The notes below the pieces were generated by a model. That model was not told where the DNA came from, did not search any database, and worked only from the letters and a program-made list of their open reading frames with translations. This document shows, piece by piece, positions 44,036 through 55,286 of a stretch of DNA of 64,000 bases. Each line of letters begins with the position of its first letter. Position 1 is the first letter of the stretch. The DNA comes from Pyrenula massariospora. Taxonomy: Eukaryota; Ascomycota; Eurotiomycetes; Pyrenulales; Pyrenulaceae. A program made the translations under genes and the position numbers. The DNA lies in the NCBI GenBank assembly GCA_021030905.1, contig JAGFMI010000006.1, positions 806,001 through 870,000 of the forward strand. Direction: 5' to 3'.

Positions 44036-45436
44036 TCAACCACAGTTCGTGCCCGTCACACTCGAATCCACAATCTCTACGCCCCCGCTCCTAATCATGG
44101 AACAGCTCGCCGTCCCCTTACTTGCGGTCGAGTTCTGCCCCGGCGCTACATTGAAATTCTCAAACTCGATATTATAACACGGATGCACGTTCGAGCACGA
44201 CAGGCTCGCCACCCTCGTGCTCGAAGAGCTGCTCGGCACTGTGTACCCCGTGAAATTCACCCATGCCACGTTACTCACCTCCAGCAGACTCGTCCCGCTG
44301 AGACTGCTGTTCCCACTGTTTCCGGACGACTGCGAGATGCCGCCCGCGCTGCTCGGGCCCATCAGGTTGAAGTTTGCGAAGAGGATGTTTCTCACGCTCC
44401 CCCACCCGCCTCCTCTCGGCACGCCGCCGGACTCGTACACGCCGTTCCCGCTCCCGGTCTGCAGGGTCGGGATCCCGACCCACGTCTTGATGTAGGCTCC
44501 GTTCTCCATGTCCTCGTTGTAGCGCACGATATTGACGTCCCTGACGACAACGTCCTGGACAGAGGAGTCTTCGAGATACTGGCCGAGCGACCCGATGGCC
44601 ATGCCGTTACCACCGCGGCACGTGGCGTTCTGGACGTAAACGTTGTAGCTGCGGGGTTTCACAGCGATGCAGTCGTCGCCTCCCTGGTAGACGAAGTTGG
44701 TCAAAGCGATATTGCGCGCGTCCATCGTGTCGAAACCGTCGGTGTTCTGGACCCAATTTTTGCCATAACTGAAGTTTGGGTAAGCGTGAACGTTTCGTGG
44801 AGAGATTAGAAGAGGGAGAAATGCTTACGGGGCCTTGGTCGCCGTGGCGTTGACGTAGATATCATCGAAGGTCATGTCGGTGCCGTTCATGATATTGATA
44901 CTCCATAGCTGGGGTTGCTTGACGAAGAAGCTTTGGACGGTGACCTGACTGACGTTCCAGAAGACAAATGGCATGGGTCTTCCAGGCAGTGTGTAGCCTG
45001 CCTCTGCTGTGTACCACAGGTCTCCATTACCATTGATTCCTCCCGTTCCGTAGCCGTTAATGGTGATGACATCTCCTGAGATGATGAAGCCAGCGTGATG
45101 ATTTTGAAACGCGATCGGATAAGAATTGTTGCGCCAGTAGTCGAGATTATCAGAAAAGGTCCATTGTCCACGCCATTCTATAACGGCATCATGAAAGGTT
45201 GGGTTAAGTTTCGTAGCAATCCAGAAATTTTGATCCTCAGGGAAAATGATGGTGCCTCCGTTACCGCAAGTGCTAAATGCCTTCAGAATATTAGGGACAT
45301 CATCCTGCTGGTTGCCATTCGCGGTGACAGTGCACGTAGATCTCCCATCACTGTCGGTGGAGGTAGTAACGCCTCCAGCAAGGGAACTTGCTGGCCACAG
45401 CGCAATTAATACAGAAAAGAGAGAATGGGGCAACAT
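44036..45436 (-). CDS. GH28 exo-polygalacturonase-type pectinase, secreted
   Basis: Exon 1 is 45436-44829 and exon 2 is 44768-44036 (60-nt intron, donor GTAAGC, acceptor CAG); 446 aa. A signal peptide (SLFSVLIALWPASSLAGG) is followed by the parallel beta-helix of GH28. The catalytic motifs in order are NTDGFDT (Asp213), GGDDC (Asp234 and Asp235), then RGGNGMAIGSLG in place of the usual GHG, and AYIKTW (Lys297). The GGNG variant is that of fungal exo-acting PgxC-like and rhamnogalacturonan-type enzymes rather than endo-polygalacturonases. Predicted role is release of galacturonic acid or related sugars from pectin ends outside the cell. There are many NxS/T sites. The exact substrate is not decided by sequence alone. 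Confidence 0.9.
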
Positions 45437-46509
45437 AACGCTTTAGATATTGACAAACGTAATAGAGAAAGCGACTGCTGTGAAACGAGCAACATTATAG
45501 TCTTCAGTGCAGACCATTGATGTGAAAAACAATTGTTAGGAACGTCGATCATGACATAGGCACCTCTGGGCTCCTACCGTTTTAGGCGCGAGGATTGCTT
45601 ATTGGCGGCAAAATAACGATGCCAGGTTCTGAGCTGCGTAGAAGTGGATGCTCGACATTACCTGCACGGCGTCGTTGTGTAAGGAGTTCGATCGCGCCAA
45701 TTCGGCTACTAATGTGCCGAGATCTGGGGACGAAATGAGTTGCGGGGTTGGAATAAAGATTGAGGCTGCAGGGCAGATATGCTCCGCTCTCAGACATAGC
45801 TGGGGTTCTGAGGCTGCGTGTCCAGCAATGAGTATAGCAGAGACGAGTCGTCAAGGCCTAAGTATGATGAAGGTATCTATGCTTTCCCTTGGCATTAACA
45901 GATTTGAAGACTTGAATCGACGACAAGAGCAGGGGCTTTGCCAAGATCTACTGGCGACGAAAAAGGTTTAGCGTGTTCCTCGCGTCTATTTTGCTGAATG
46001 ACCTTTGGAGGTTCAAGTCTTGGGATCTGACGGTCTTTGAAGGTTTCAATAGCGGTTCAGAAAGACAGTAGGAAAGCCAACTCGAAGCTGTGCGGACTTG
46101 CCTGTGATATTCCTCTCCCATAACAGCTTCTATCTCGAATGCAGAGCGGCATCCTTGTTGGTTCTCCCTTCCCCTCAGTAGGGGACGTCCACATGTTTTG
46201 AAATCAAATTTTACTGTCTCACTCTTGGCATCTCTTTGTCTACCACCATATATATAGACGACCTTTTACTTCCATCAAACAGTCATCTTCTGCAAATGCT
46301 TCTTAAGGCTCTTTAATCCTGATCCAGTGTTCTTCGCAGTTTCCTTCATTCGTTTGTGACATTCCATGATCTCCATTGTACGAGTGAGCTGAGCGACTTT
46401 ATTGGCTACAATTTGATCAAATTGTAATGTGAAAGCAAGCGCCTCGGTCAACGAGAGGTCTGTGGACTACGGCTTACGATCCGCCATAGTCTCTGACGAT
46501 ACTGTACGG
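45437..46509. other. Divergent intergenic region (GH28 / GGCT-like)
   Basis: Holds the promoters of both genes. Open frames at 45582-45971 are unrecognised. A TATA-like run lies near the GGCT-like gene (separate entry). Confidence 0.5.
46249..46256 (+). promoter_or_regulatory. TATA-like box upstream of GGCT-like gene
   Basis: An eight-base TATATATA run sits about 260 bases before the chosen start codon, in an otherwise pyrimidine-rich promoter. This would imply a long leader. It could also be chance AT-rich sequence. Confidence 0.3.
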
Positions 46510-47262
46510 ATGGCTTATGATGCAGCGGACTTTTCTCTTCGAACGTCCTCCACGAAGGGGAACTTCTACTTTGCATATGGCTCAAACCTCTCACCCGAGC
46601 AGATGGAGGGCCGATGTGTCAACTCTCCACAGACAGCAAGCAAACCAGTAGCTATCGCTCGCCTTGACGGATGGAAATGGATCATTTGTACGCGAGGATA
46701 CGCAAACGTTGTTAAACTGTCGGACCAGGAATCTAAAGAGCATCCAACGGCGAGCCCACAGAATGCTGTCTGGGGAGTTGTTTATAATCTAGACTCTGCA
46801 GACGAGAACGAACTCGATAGGTACGAAGGAAGCTCTGCCTTTTATGAACAATTTCCTCTGCCGAATCCTGACAAGGCGTCTGAAACCGAACGTCCACATT
46901 TGCAAGGAGACAGGCTCTACAATAAGCTCTACCTGCCGGTGATCGTTGAGAAATGGCTGGATTCGCCACAGTCGTACGGCTTGAAAAAGGAAAACACGGA
47001 GAAGCTTGTGACAGTCCTGGTTTACGTGGACGAGAAGAGGCTTGAAGAAGGTCGCATTGAGCATAGCTACATCGGACGTATGAACCGGGCAATTGATCAG
47101 AGTCTGCCTCTCGGGATACCTTCAAGATGGATCAAGGAGGTGATGAGGAAGTGGATCCCTGAAGGCATTAGAGTCGCCGAAAAAGGCTTCATGGGAAGTA
47201 TTCCCGGGCATGAAAGTTCATGGGACGACACAGAAGTAAATCCCGACGAGGTCGAAGTCTAG
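46510..47262 (+). CDS. Gamma-glutamylcyclotransferase-like (GGCT/AIG2 fold) protein
   Basis: The family member turns gamma-glutamyl amino acids into 5-oxoproline. The substrate-binding start of the fold is NFYFAYGSNLSPEQMEGRC, followed by RLDGWKWIICTRGYANV, VWGVVYNLDSADENELDRYEG (with the catalytic-type Glu region) and TVLVYVDEKRLEEGRI. The C-terminal IGRMNRAIDQSLPLGIPSRW block is typical of fungal members. The ATG at 46510 is chosen (250 aa). The open frame extends upstream to a GTG at 46429, and an upstream exon joined by an intron is possible. It lies apart from other glutathione genes. Enzyme activity is likely but the substrate is not certain. Confidence 0.85.
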   Translation: MAYDAADFSLRTSSTKGNFYFAYGSNLSPEQMEGRCVNSPQTASKPVAIARLDGWKWIICTRGYANVVKLSDQESKEHPTASPQNAVWGVVYNLDSADENELDRYEGSSAFYEQFPLPNPDKASETERPHLQGDRLYNKLYLPVIVEKWLDSPQSYGLKKENTEKLVTVLVYVDEKRLEEGRIEHSYIGRMNRAIDQSLPLGIPSRWIKEVMRKWIPEGIRVAEKGFMGSIPGHESSWDDTEVNPDEVEV

Positions 47263-48067
47263 GAGGGCAGTGTTGTTAGAGATTGGTAAAACTTATTGAG
47301 CTCAGAGAATGTTCTACAAAATTTACCTGCTCGATTTCAACTTTGCCGCGAGAAATTCTTCGCCTCCCTCAGCACAAGGTGAAAATCGACTTTACTATTT
47401 CTGCAATGCAGGTATCTCGTCGGATAAGCTTTCTATTTTCGGCCTTCGGGCATAACTGCAAGCGCGTACAAGCTCCCGGGTTTTGTCGTCTTGCGGGGAA
47501 CCCCTGCTCTCCAGCTCCCTCTTTGACGGCCACCACTTTCGTCGTATCATAGATAAATCAACAGAGCCGTATGAGGATATTGAAATCTTCTACTCGTCGA
47601 CAAGACCATTGCTTTATCGGTCTTTGAAGATCCAGCAGTCGTCGTCATAAATTTTCTGTAGCTTCGAAGTTCCACACATCGGATCCATGCAACTGCACGG
47701 CTCTTATCTGCACCGGCCTGCCGACGCCACTGGGATAGCTTTATCTTGGAGGATTTATAGGTGGAACGACGTACACGCCAGCTCTCACTGGCTGATCAAC
47801 CCCTCCCTTGACATCTCCGATTACGCTAGAATACCCGAGAGATAGGTACGGACACGCTGAAACACTTCTTCTAAAAGACGCGCACCCAGGTTGAATCCTC
47901 GTGGGCCAGAGTGATTCTGAATTTTCCTCTCCCCGCAACATCCTTGAATTTACGGTTCTCGTTCCTGTGGCACTTTCGATTTTCTGTACGGTACATACGC
48001 TTTCCGCAACGGCAGGCGGTGTCTTCCATTGATAAGCCGGGAGTGAAACTTTATTGAGACGACTGAC
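47263..48067. other. Intergenic
   Basis: 3' flank of the GGCT-like gene and promoter of the permease. Small unrecognised open frames only. Confidence 0.5.
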
Positions 48068-49852
48068 ATGTCACTCCCACCGTATAACAAAGATGCTGAG
48101 ATTCGAATCTCTCAAGACCAGCCTCGCAGAGCTTCTCAGACTGCCAGCGCGCCCGGTTTAGCCAGCGAGGAAGATGCCGCTGTCCTCGCTAAACTTGGCT
48201 ATAAGCAAGAGTTGCGCCGGAATTTCACCATGATTGAAGTCTTTGGTATCGCCTTCTCTATCATGGGCCTTCTTCCGAGCATCGCATCGACTCTTGCCTA
48301 TTCGATTCCAGCCGGTCCTGTCGGCATGGTTTGGGGTTGGTTTGTGGCAAGCGCCTTCATCTTTATTGTTGGCCTTGCAATGGCGGATCTAGGTACGGAG
48401 ATCCAGCTAAGCTGGATGGATCGATGTAGTTCAATGGCTAATCAATCAACAGGGAGTGCGATGCCAACTAGCGGCGGCTTATACTGGTGGACCCATTTTT
48501 TTGCTTCTCCAAAATGGAGAAATCCCTTATCCTTTCTTGTGGGCTACAGTAATACCCTAGGCCTTGTAGGCGGTTTATGCTCGATCGACTACGGCTTTGC
48601 TCTGATGTTCCTCTCAGTGATTGTCATCGCAAGAGATGGAGAATGGTCGCCATCGAATGGCATCATTTATGTTACCTTCATGGCATGTGTATTTTCTCAC
48701 GGCGTTTTGGCCTCAGTGCTGAACAAATTCATGGGAAAATTACAGACGGTCTTTGTCATTATGAACTTTATACTGATCTTCGCCTCAATCATAGCTCTTC
48801 CGATCGGGACGAAGAACAGGCATGACGGGGCATTTATCTTTGGAAAGACGGAAAACCTCACTACGTGGCCCTCAGGATGGGCATTCATGCTCTCGTGGCT
48901 TAGTCCAATCTGGACTATTGGTGGTTTCGATTCCTGTGTGCACATGTCTGAGGAGGCCGCAAATGCGACTGTCGCTGTTCCCTACGGTATTCTGATGGCT
49001 ATCGGAAGTTGCTGGCTCTTTGGTTTCATTCTGCTTATTGTCATTGCGGCTTGCATTGATCCCGTCCTCGAGAACGTTACCGGAAGTAAATTTGGACAGC
49101 CAATGGCTCAGATATATTATGATGCCCTTGGAAAGAACGGCGCAATGGGCTTTATGGCTCTGCTAATGATTGTCCAGTACCTCATGGGTATTTCGATCCT
49201 AGTAGCTGCAAGTCGGCAGAGTTGGGCCTTCTCCCGCGACGGTGCACTCCCTTTCTCAAGATATTGGCGTAAAGTTTCACCAATTTTTGGGTTCATCCCG
49301 CTTCGGGCGGTATGGTCATGTGCTGTATTGGCGGCGATCCTCGGACTTTTATGCTTAATTGCGCCGGCGGCGGCCAGCGCCTTGTTTAGTCTTGCGGTTG
49401 CAGGAAACAATCTGGCTTGGGGCACACCGCAAGCTTTAACCCACCCGAGCACATAATGACGCTAACTGGTTGATAGAATTTTATGCCGCCTGGTGTGGGG
49501 TCAGAAGAAATTCAAGCCCGGGCCGTTCTACACTGGAGACAGACTATCTTCACCGATAGCTTGGATTGCAATTGTCTTCCTCGTATTTGGGATATTGCTC
49601 GCTATGTTCCCCGTCGGTGGACCCAACCCCACTCCAGAAGAGATGAATTATACTGTGGTCATCAATTCTGCAGTTTGGGGTGGCGCATTATTGTACTATT
49701 TCATTGATGCCCGGAAGTGGTTCAAAGGCCCAAAGATCACCGTGGACCTGGATGTGTTAGACGAAGATCAAGAAGAGGTTCTCAGACAAGAGGGTCTAGA
49801 GATTGAAGGACTCGAGGGTCAAGGGCCGCTGGGCAAGGAAGCCGTTGCTTGA
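48068..49852 (+). CDS. Amino-acid/GABA-type permease (APC superfamily)
   Basis: Three exons: 48068-48392, 48453-49428 and 49477-49852; 558 aa with about 12 membrane helices. The start is MSLPPYNKDAEI, with a cytosolic N-terminus of about 55 residues. Family blocks are FTMIEVFGIAFSIMGLLPS, AMPTSGGLYWWTHFFA, CSIDYGF, GFDSCVHMSEEAANATVAVP and ASRQSWAFSRDGALPFS. Intron 1 (60 nt) is in frame with no stop. Intron 2 (48 nt) begins GCAAGC and ends TAG with branch CTAAC, so it is a GC-AG intron. Reading through it would truncate the protein before the last helices, whereas splicing continues PILCRLVWGQKKFKPGPFYTG, cut here to 20 or fewer residues: PILCRLVWGQKKF. The tail is acidic. Substrate class (GABA, choline or other amines) is inferred from family only. 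Confidence 0.9.
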
Positions 49853-51229
49853 TTTCTTCGATGGACGCCTCTGAATTGCTGACGCGTTTGACGAACCCGT
49901 TTCTATGGCTTCTTGGTGTGGCATTCACCAACGTTCTACGAGGTATGCTCCATTTTCTCAGCTACGCCTACTGAGCGAAATAACCTTAATGGCTGAACCT
50001 TTAGCCGAGGAACACTGAACCAAGCCTCAAATACGCGTCAAGCTTGAGCGTGCGAAATACTTTTTCTCAATCTAGTTGCTGCCTCGAAAAAAGACTCTTT
50101 TTCATGCTTTGAAGCTCCTTCCCTGTTCTGAAACCGGAACACATGACTTCATACTTGACATGTATACGCCCGTCAGGAAGGAAACTCGGAACGCCTTCGT
50201 TCTCATTCCTTCCAAGCTTGGCCTTCCGGCTTTGAAATAACCATGTGTCTGCCGGAATCCTTCGCGGTCCATCATTTCACGTAATCAAAGAATACTAGCC
50301 GCTTCCGCCAGCCTCGGTGGTGGTCTTCGCGGGGCCGACGAGGCAATGGACTGAAGTAGTTGTTGCGTGATAGTAATCAGATCGCTCATTGGCTCTGGCC
50401 GGTTGAGAACTAAGACGGGTACGTTAAAATGTCGGACATCTGCCACAACTCATTTCGCCTTTTCGCAACCAAGTACGGCCAAGTGAACGAAGCTGCTGCC
50501 TTGACTTCTTTTTTAGCAAAGATTTGGAATGTCCTAGCCTTCTCTAATCTCGCTAAGACGACATTTGTCAGCAACATGCGGACGTCAACATGTCAAGACG
50601 GCTGAACCCGCTAGCTAGCCTTCGACATTGCGCGTCTAAAGTCAGACAATATGACTCGAAGAAGGAATGTAGAAAAAGAACTCATCCAGCATAGAAGGGT
50701 AGGTTGGACAAGGATGACTCCTCCGTCATCAGCACGAGTGAGCCTCTCGCATAGCCTTGAGTCCCGTGATGGTGTCTAGTTGCGCCTTCTGGCCCCCAAC
50801 TTCTCGACTTCCAAGCCACCTCACGCCGATATCTCCTGTTACGGCCGGCACTACAGGTCTTTCAGACTGCTGGTATTGGCATCTTACGTCTGTGAACGGA
50901 CCAGTAACCATCGAATCTGTTAGAAAGCTGTCTTGGATGATTTCAGCCTAGCTATCGCGGGAATCGTAATTACGGCCACCGGGAGATTGGTCGTTGATGC
51001 TTTCTTACGCGAACAGGAGACACAGCCAGCTTTTACCGCTTGCGTGATCATTAGCTATAATGGCTGCCTCGCTAATCCTTCGAGCTGGTATTATGCAATG
51101 GCTTGGGACTGTGACGATGGAGAGACACATAAAAGGCGTGGAGGGTCACCGTATCCTTCAGAATAAATCAACTCTCAATCCACTTGCCAGCTCCGTTTTG
51201 ATTCCCTTGTCTCGTTCAGCATTGCCAAC
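49853..51229. other. Intergenic
   Basis: About 1.38 kb. Open frames at 50729-51166 are unrecognised and overlap on both strands. The right end is the promoter and leader of the propeller gene. No repeats or element ends were seen. Confidence 0.45.
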
Positions 51230-52282
51230 ATGACACTCCTGAAGAATTCCGCTCTTGCGTTCTTAGCCGTCGCGCAAACACAAGCCTTCCCATCTCCCCG
51301 ATCTCCACAAGCAGACCCAACCCTCCCCCTCCGAGTCACGCCGATATGGCAATTCCAAGCTCCAACCTGGATCGAAAACCTCGCCTTCCGCTCGAACGGC
51401 AAGATCCTCGCCGGTGACCTCGTAGTCCCATCATTATACCAGCTCGACCCAACGCCCCTGACCCCTCCCGTCCTCGCCGCAAACATCTCCGACCCCGCCG
51501 TCACCGGCCTCCTCGGAATCACCGAGGTCTTCCCCGACCAGTTCTGGGTCGCCGCAGGCTCCTTCGACCTCAAGACCCTCACCCCAGGCCCCGGCTCCTT
51601 CTCAATCTACAGCGTCGACCTCTCCACCCTCGACCCGTCCACCCCCGGCTCCGCCAAAACCGCAAAAATCGCCTCCGTCCCCGCGGCCGGCCTGCTGAAC
51701 GGCGCGGCAACCATCCCAAACTACCCCGGCGGCGCGATCCTGGTGGCGGACAGCGCCCGCGGGCTCGTGTGGCGCGTCAAGGCCGACGGCGCCGCCGCGG
51801 AGACGGTGATCGACGACCCGCTCCTGAAGGTCCCCGCGGGTGCGTCGCTGGCGATCGGGGTCAACGGGCTCGTCATTCGGGATGGGTATCTGTACTTTAG
51901 CAACACCGCCCGGGGCACCGTGGGGCGGGTTCCGATTACGGCAGAGGGGGGCCCGAGGGGAGCGATCGAGGTCTTGGCCACGAATCCGGTGGGGGGCAGC
52001 GATGACTTTGACGTCTTGGACGGGAATATCTTCGTGGCGTCGAATCCGAATTCCTGGGTGAGTTTGGTTAGGAAGGGGAGTAAAGATTTTGAGATCATCG
52101 CCGGAGGGGTGAATTCGACAGAGCTTCTCGGACCCACCTCGGCGAAGTTTGGTGTCACGCCGGAAGATAAAGCGAGGGGGAGTTTGTACGTTTCAACGAC
52201 AGGTGGCGTAGCACAGTATTCGTTTGTACCAACGATCGGGGGAGGGATTTATAGAGTTGATACCGCGGCTCTGGGTCTTTAA
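51230..52282 (+). CDS. Secreted SMP-30/gluconolactonase-like beta-propeller
   Basis: A single exon of 350 aa. A signal peptide (LLKNSALAFLAVAQTQA) is followed by six-bladed-propeller repeats: VTPIWQFQAPTWIENLAF, SDPAVTGLLGITEVFPDQFW, AAGLLNGAATIPNYPGGAIL (with the ADSARGLVWR strand), NGLVIRDGYLYFSNTARGTV, and SDDFDVLDGNIFVASNPNSW. This is the pattern of SMP-30/YWTD-like secreted fungal proteins, possibly lactonase-like. Catalytic metal ligands cannot be read with certainty. The stretch from about 51,300 to 51,850 is clearly richer in G+C, with C-ending codons, than the genes around it. Confidence 0.8.
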   Translation: MTLLKNSALAFLAVAQTQAFPSPRSPQADPTLPLRVTPIWQFQAPTWIENLAFRSNGKILAGDLVVPSLYQLDPTPLTPPVLAANISDPAVTGLLGITEVFPDQFWVAAGSFDLKTLTPGPGSFSIYSVDLSTLDPSTPGSAKTAKIASVPAAGLLNGAATIPNYPGGAILVADSARGLVWRVKADGAAAETVIDDPLLKVPAGASLAIGVNGLVIRDGYLYFSNTARGTVGRVPITAEGGPRGAIEVLATNPVGGSDDFDVLDGNIFVASNPNSWVSLVRKGSKDFEIIAGGVNSTELLGPTSAKFGVTPEDKARGSLYVSTTGGVAQYSFVPTIGGGIYRVDTAALGL

Positions 52283-52622
52283 TGTGGAAAGATAAGAGTC
52301 CGACTGTGTCGTCAAATATAGCGTCACAAGTTATAATAAGAACTAGCAAATTTCTGACACTTTGTAGCATGAAATACTCAATAGAACTATAAAACCTACT
52401 GCATTGGTTTCTAAGCCCGAGAAGCTTATAATGTGAACTTCATTTTGCAGCGAAGTGTTTGTTTGTCCAAGGGAGACTTGACAAATCTCGGCGCTGTGAG
52501 AAAATCCGAACATTGTCGCTCTCAGACATTCCAAGACCTGACGGCCTCAAACTCCGTGGTTGGCTCTCAAATAGATTTACTATCCCAACACCATGGCCTA
52601 TCTTTTCTTTATGCCCTTTTAT
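52283..52622. other. Convergent intergenic region
   Basis: 3' flanks of the propeller gene and the metalloprotease gene. Open frames at 52433-52692 overlap the latter and are unrecognised. Confidence 0.45.
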
Positions 52623-53700
52623 TCACATCCCGATAGGAAATTCCAGCTTGCCTTGCCGTGCCAGGTTTTCATTCGTGCTTAGCCGCCAGTAGCGATCTGC
52701 AAGACGAGACAACAAAGCAAAGAGAACGTAATTGTCAGGGTTCAGAATCTTCTGGTTGGCGGGGAGAGCGAGTGCGTTGTCCCAGCCGTAGGCTTTCTCG
52801 CCAGGCCAGATCGGGGAAGGTTGATCTAAAAAGTTAAATGGTGGTAGGTGAAAGGCCTCATGCAACATGACAAAAGAAGTTACCGAGTGAAGATTATAAA
52901 GAGGAGAGACTGGCGTGGTCCCGTGATACCGATTGGCCAAGGACCTAAAATTGGCTGTAGGAGGTATGTCGTAAAGCGTGTGATACTTTTTGAGAAGCTG
53001 GTAATCGCACACCGTAATCGTGGCTCTCGTTCGGTTTTGGCTTGTTGACGGATCAGGTGCCAGACTTGTATAAGTCGTGGCCTGGACTCTCCGAGTTTGG
53101 CATCCACTTCTCCCATTGTTCAAAATTCTGTTGACAGGGTCTTCCCACTCTTGATACTGTTGTCCTCTCACCGCATTACTTGCAGAGGGGCGGTCTCTTT
53201 GAGGCACGTAAGCTGCCGGACGCTCCCGTTCAGGAACATCTGGCCTAAGCTTCCACCTGGACCTACCATTCGGATCTTGATGGTCATTGTCGCAATAAAA
53301 TCTATAATTAGCTTTGTTACGATCATCGCTTTGCTCTGGAAGTATTCCAGATATACCTCCGACAGGGCCGAGACGTGGGTGTCCAAGAGTTTCTGATATC
53401 CATCAGCCAGCCAGAACATGAGACCTGAATCACGGATAGCCACTTGCCCGCAACCTTTGCCAGGTCGTTGAACGGGTCTCCTGTCGGCGCGAAGAGTCGC
53501 TGGAAGTAGTCCTGACGCAACGTGTCTGTTTCGTCTAATAATCGTTCAGCTCCTCGGCGGGCCCATTCTTGGGCATCTTTCCAAGCCTTCTCAACGGGAA
53601 AACCAGAGATACGGCATGGTCGATCAATCCAAAATGTGTAGTGGCCAGGAAACGCAAGAGTCATGGAAGTAAGCAGATAAATTAACAAGATGATAGTCAT
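52623..53700 (-). CDS. Secreted M35-like (aspzincin-type) metallopeptidase domain protein
   Basis: Exon 1 is 53700-53357 and exon 2 is 53301-52623; the 55-nt intron has donor GTATAT, branch CTAAT and acceptor TAG. Phase closes (340 aa). A signal peptide (TIILLIYLLTSMTLA) precedes the mature chain. The intron joins SRPCRR to FYCDNDHQD, a Cys-containing block like that of deuterolysin-related proteins. The zinc motif is VMLHEAFH (His262, Glu263, His266). It is followed by GEKAYGWDNAL and NPDNYVLFALL, which match the third-ligand region and the NPDNY block of lysine-specific and M35-type peptidases. It is a plausible secreted peptidase. The middle Ser/Arg/Gln-rich region before the zinc motif is unlike the family core and could be an inserted low-complexity segment. 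Confidence 0.75.
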
Positions 53701-55286
53701 AGCTGATCACCCAACCCATATCACGGAAACAAACGTGTAACGTATAGATTGTAAAAGTCGAGATTCTAATCAATGAAAAGAGCCTCAAACCAACAAAATT
53801 CAATGGGGTCATTGAGTTATCGGTCAACGTCCGCGAAACGGGTGGGCTGAGCATTAGGCGGACAGCCTCTTCATCTTTACATTCTAACTTTTTGCGTACC
53901 ACGACCAAAGCCTTCCGCGACTGTAGAGATATGTTCGACCTACCATTGCCTTAATTAGATGTCAACGTTGAGAAAGACATCTCAAGGCTTGGCCATGACG
54001 GGCTGGAGACTCTATTGTACCATGCTCAGAGACCAAACATATCGATTTGATCCATCCGTCTTCAAATACAAATCTGAGGCTTTGACTTGCTTATCTTAGC
54101 TTGAGGAGCAGTTTCAGCCGTTATCCACATTGCTTGGCCGCAGGAGCTCAAGGCCAGATCATCGAGGCTCCAGAGCCGAGCCGAGACCGAAGATCGTTGC
54201 AGTCGTCAAAGGAGCCGAGTTTGTCTTCAAGACATTTTACTTTAATCACCTCACTGTTTGGCGAGGTATCCGGTCGACTGACTCGAAGAGAACACAAGGG
54301 TAAGACTTGTAGAGCCTGAAGCCAACTTGCCAGGTGGGTTATTTGAAGGAGTCTGAAATGCTTGCTGATTGACGCTTGTCAGGATGAAGGGCAAGGGTTT
54401 TCGCAGGCCATTGTCCGCCAGCGAGTTTCGTGTATCGGCATCGGTCAGGGAAGAACGAGTGCCCAACAAGGCGTAGGTGTGGGAAGCATCTAATTGGGGT
54501 CTATCAGCGGTCGTCCGTGAGAACCAACAAGCGTCCGCGAATCCGACGGCCGAGGGAAGCAGGTCCGGGCGGATGCGCAATGAACGGTAGAGTACAGCCT
54601 CGACTGTAGCCGACCCGTCTGAACTGATTATCGTAATCAGGCCGGTGGAGAGATCAGAGCAGGCTGAGGGGGGCGGTTGGAAGAACATCTGGACGAGTGT
54701 CTCAATCAGGCCTAGTTGTTTGGGTGCCCGATCGGGCCTAGCCTGCCTCGAGGCCACCTTTCCCATGAAGCCTCCCCGAATCCCCCAACACCCGACTCTC
54801 GTCAAGACCAACGTCTCTTCAGTCACTGCCAACGTGTTGGACTACACGCATCACCACCACCCATTGCCCGACGCTGCCACGCCTCCTACAACATGCTTCC
54901 GCTGTCTGGACCTGTTACACGATTGCTTGCTGCATTCCAGCGCCGTTATACGCTCGGGCTGTTGTGCTCTCATCCTGTTGCAGTGGGACTTATCTACACT
55001 GCTCTCTTCGACTGCGCCCAGGTAGCACATGTTGTTACCCTATTATGCAGCCTCCCTACAGTGCACTTACTACTTTCCCTTAAAATCTCTTCTTGGTTTT
55101 CCACCGTGCTTCTCTTCTTTGATGCGTGTTTAATCTTTCATTCATCTTGCTGCGCTCCCCATTCAGTCATCCATTCCCTGTGACTGATTGCTCCCTGGGG
55201 CTTTGCCGCGGTATCGCCCACTTTCTTTCGTCGTTGACATGCGATAAGCCTCTCGTTCCTTTTCTCCGTCACACCAGCCTGTGACC
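53701..55286. other. Intergenic
   Basis: Nearly 1.6 kb. Open frames at 54251-54832 (-), 54645-55025 and 54716-55183 (+) overlap and are unrecognised. The right half, which is pyrimidine-rich, is probably the promoter and long leader of the mannosyltransferase gene. Confidence 0.45.

Noticed and set aside
54251-54832. 193-codon minus-strand frame
   Set aside because: Mutually overlapping frames on both strands and no domain; no splice partner found.
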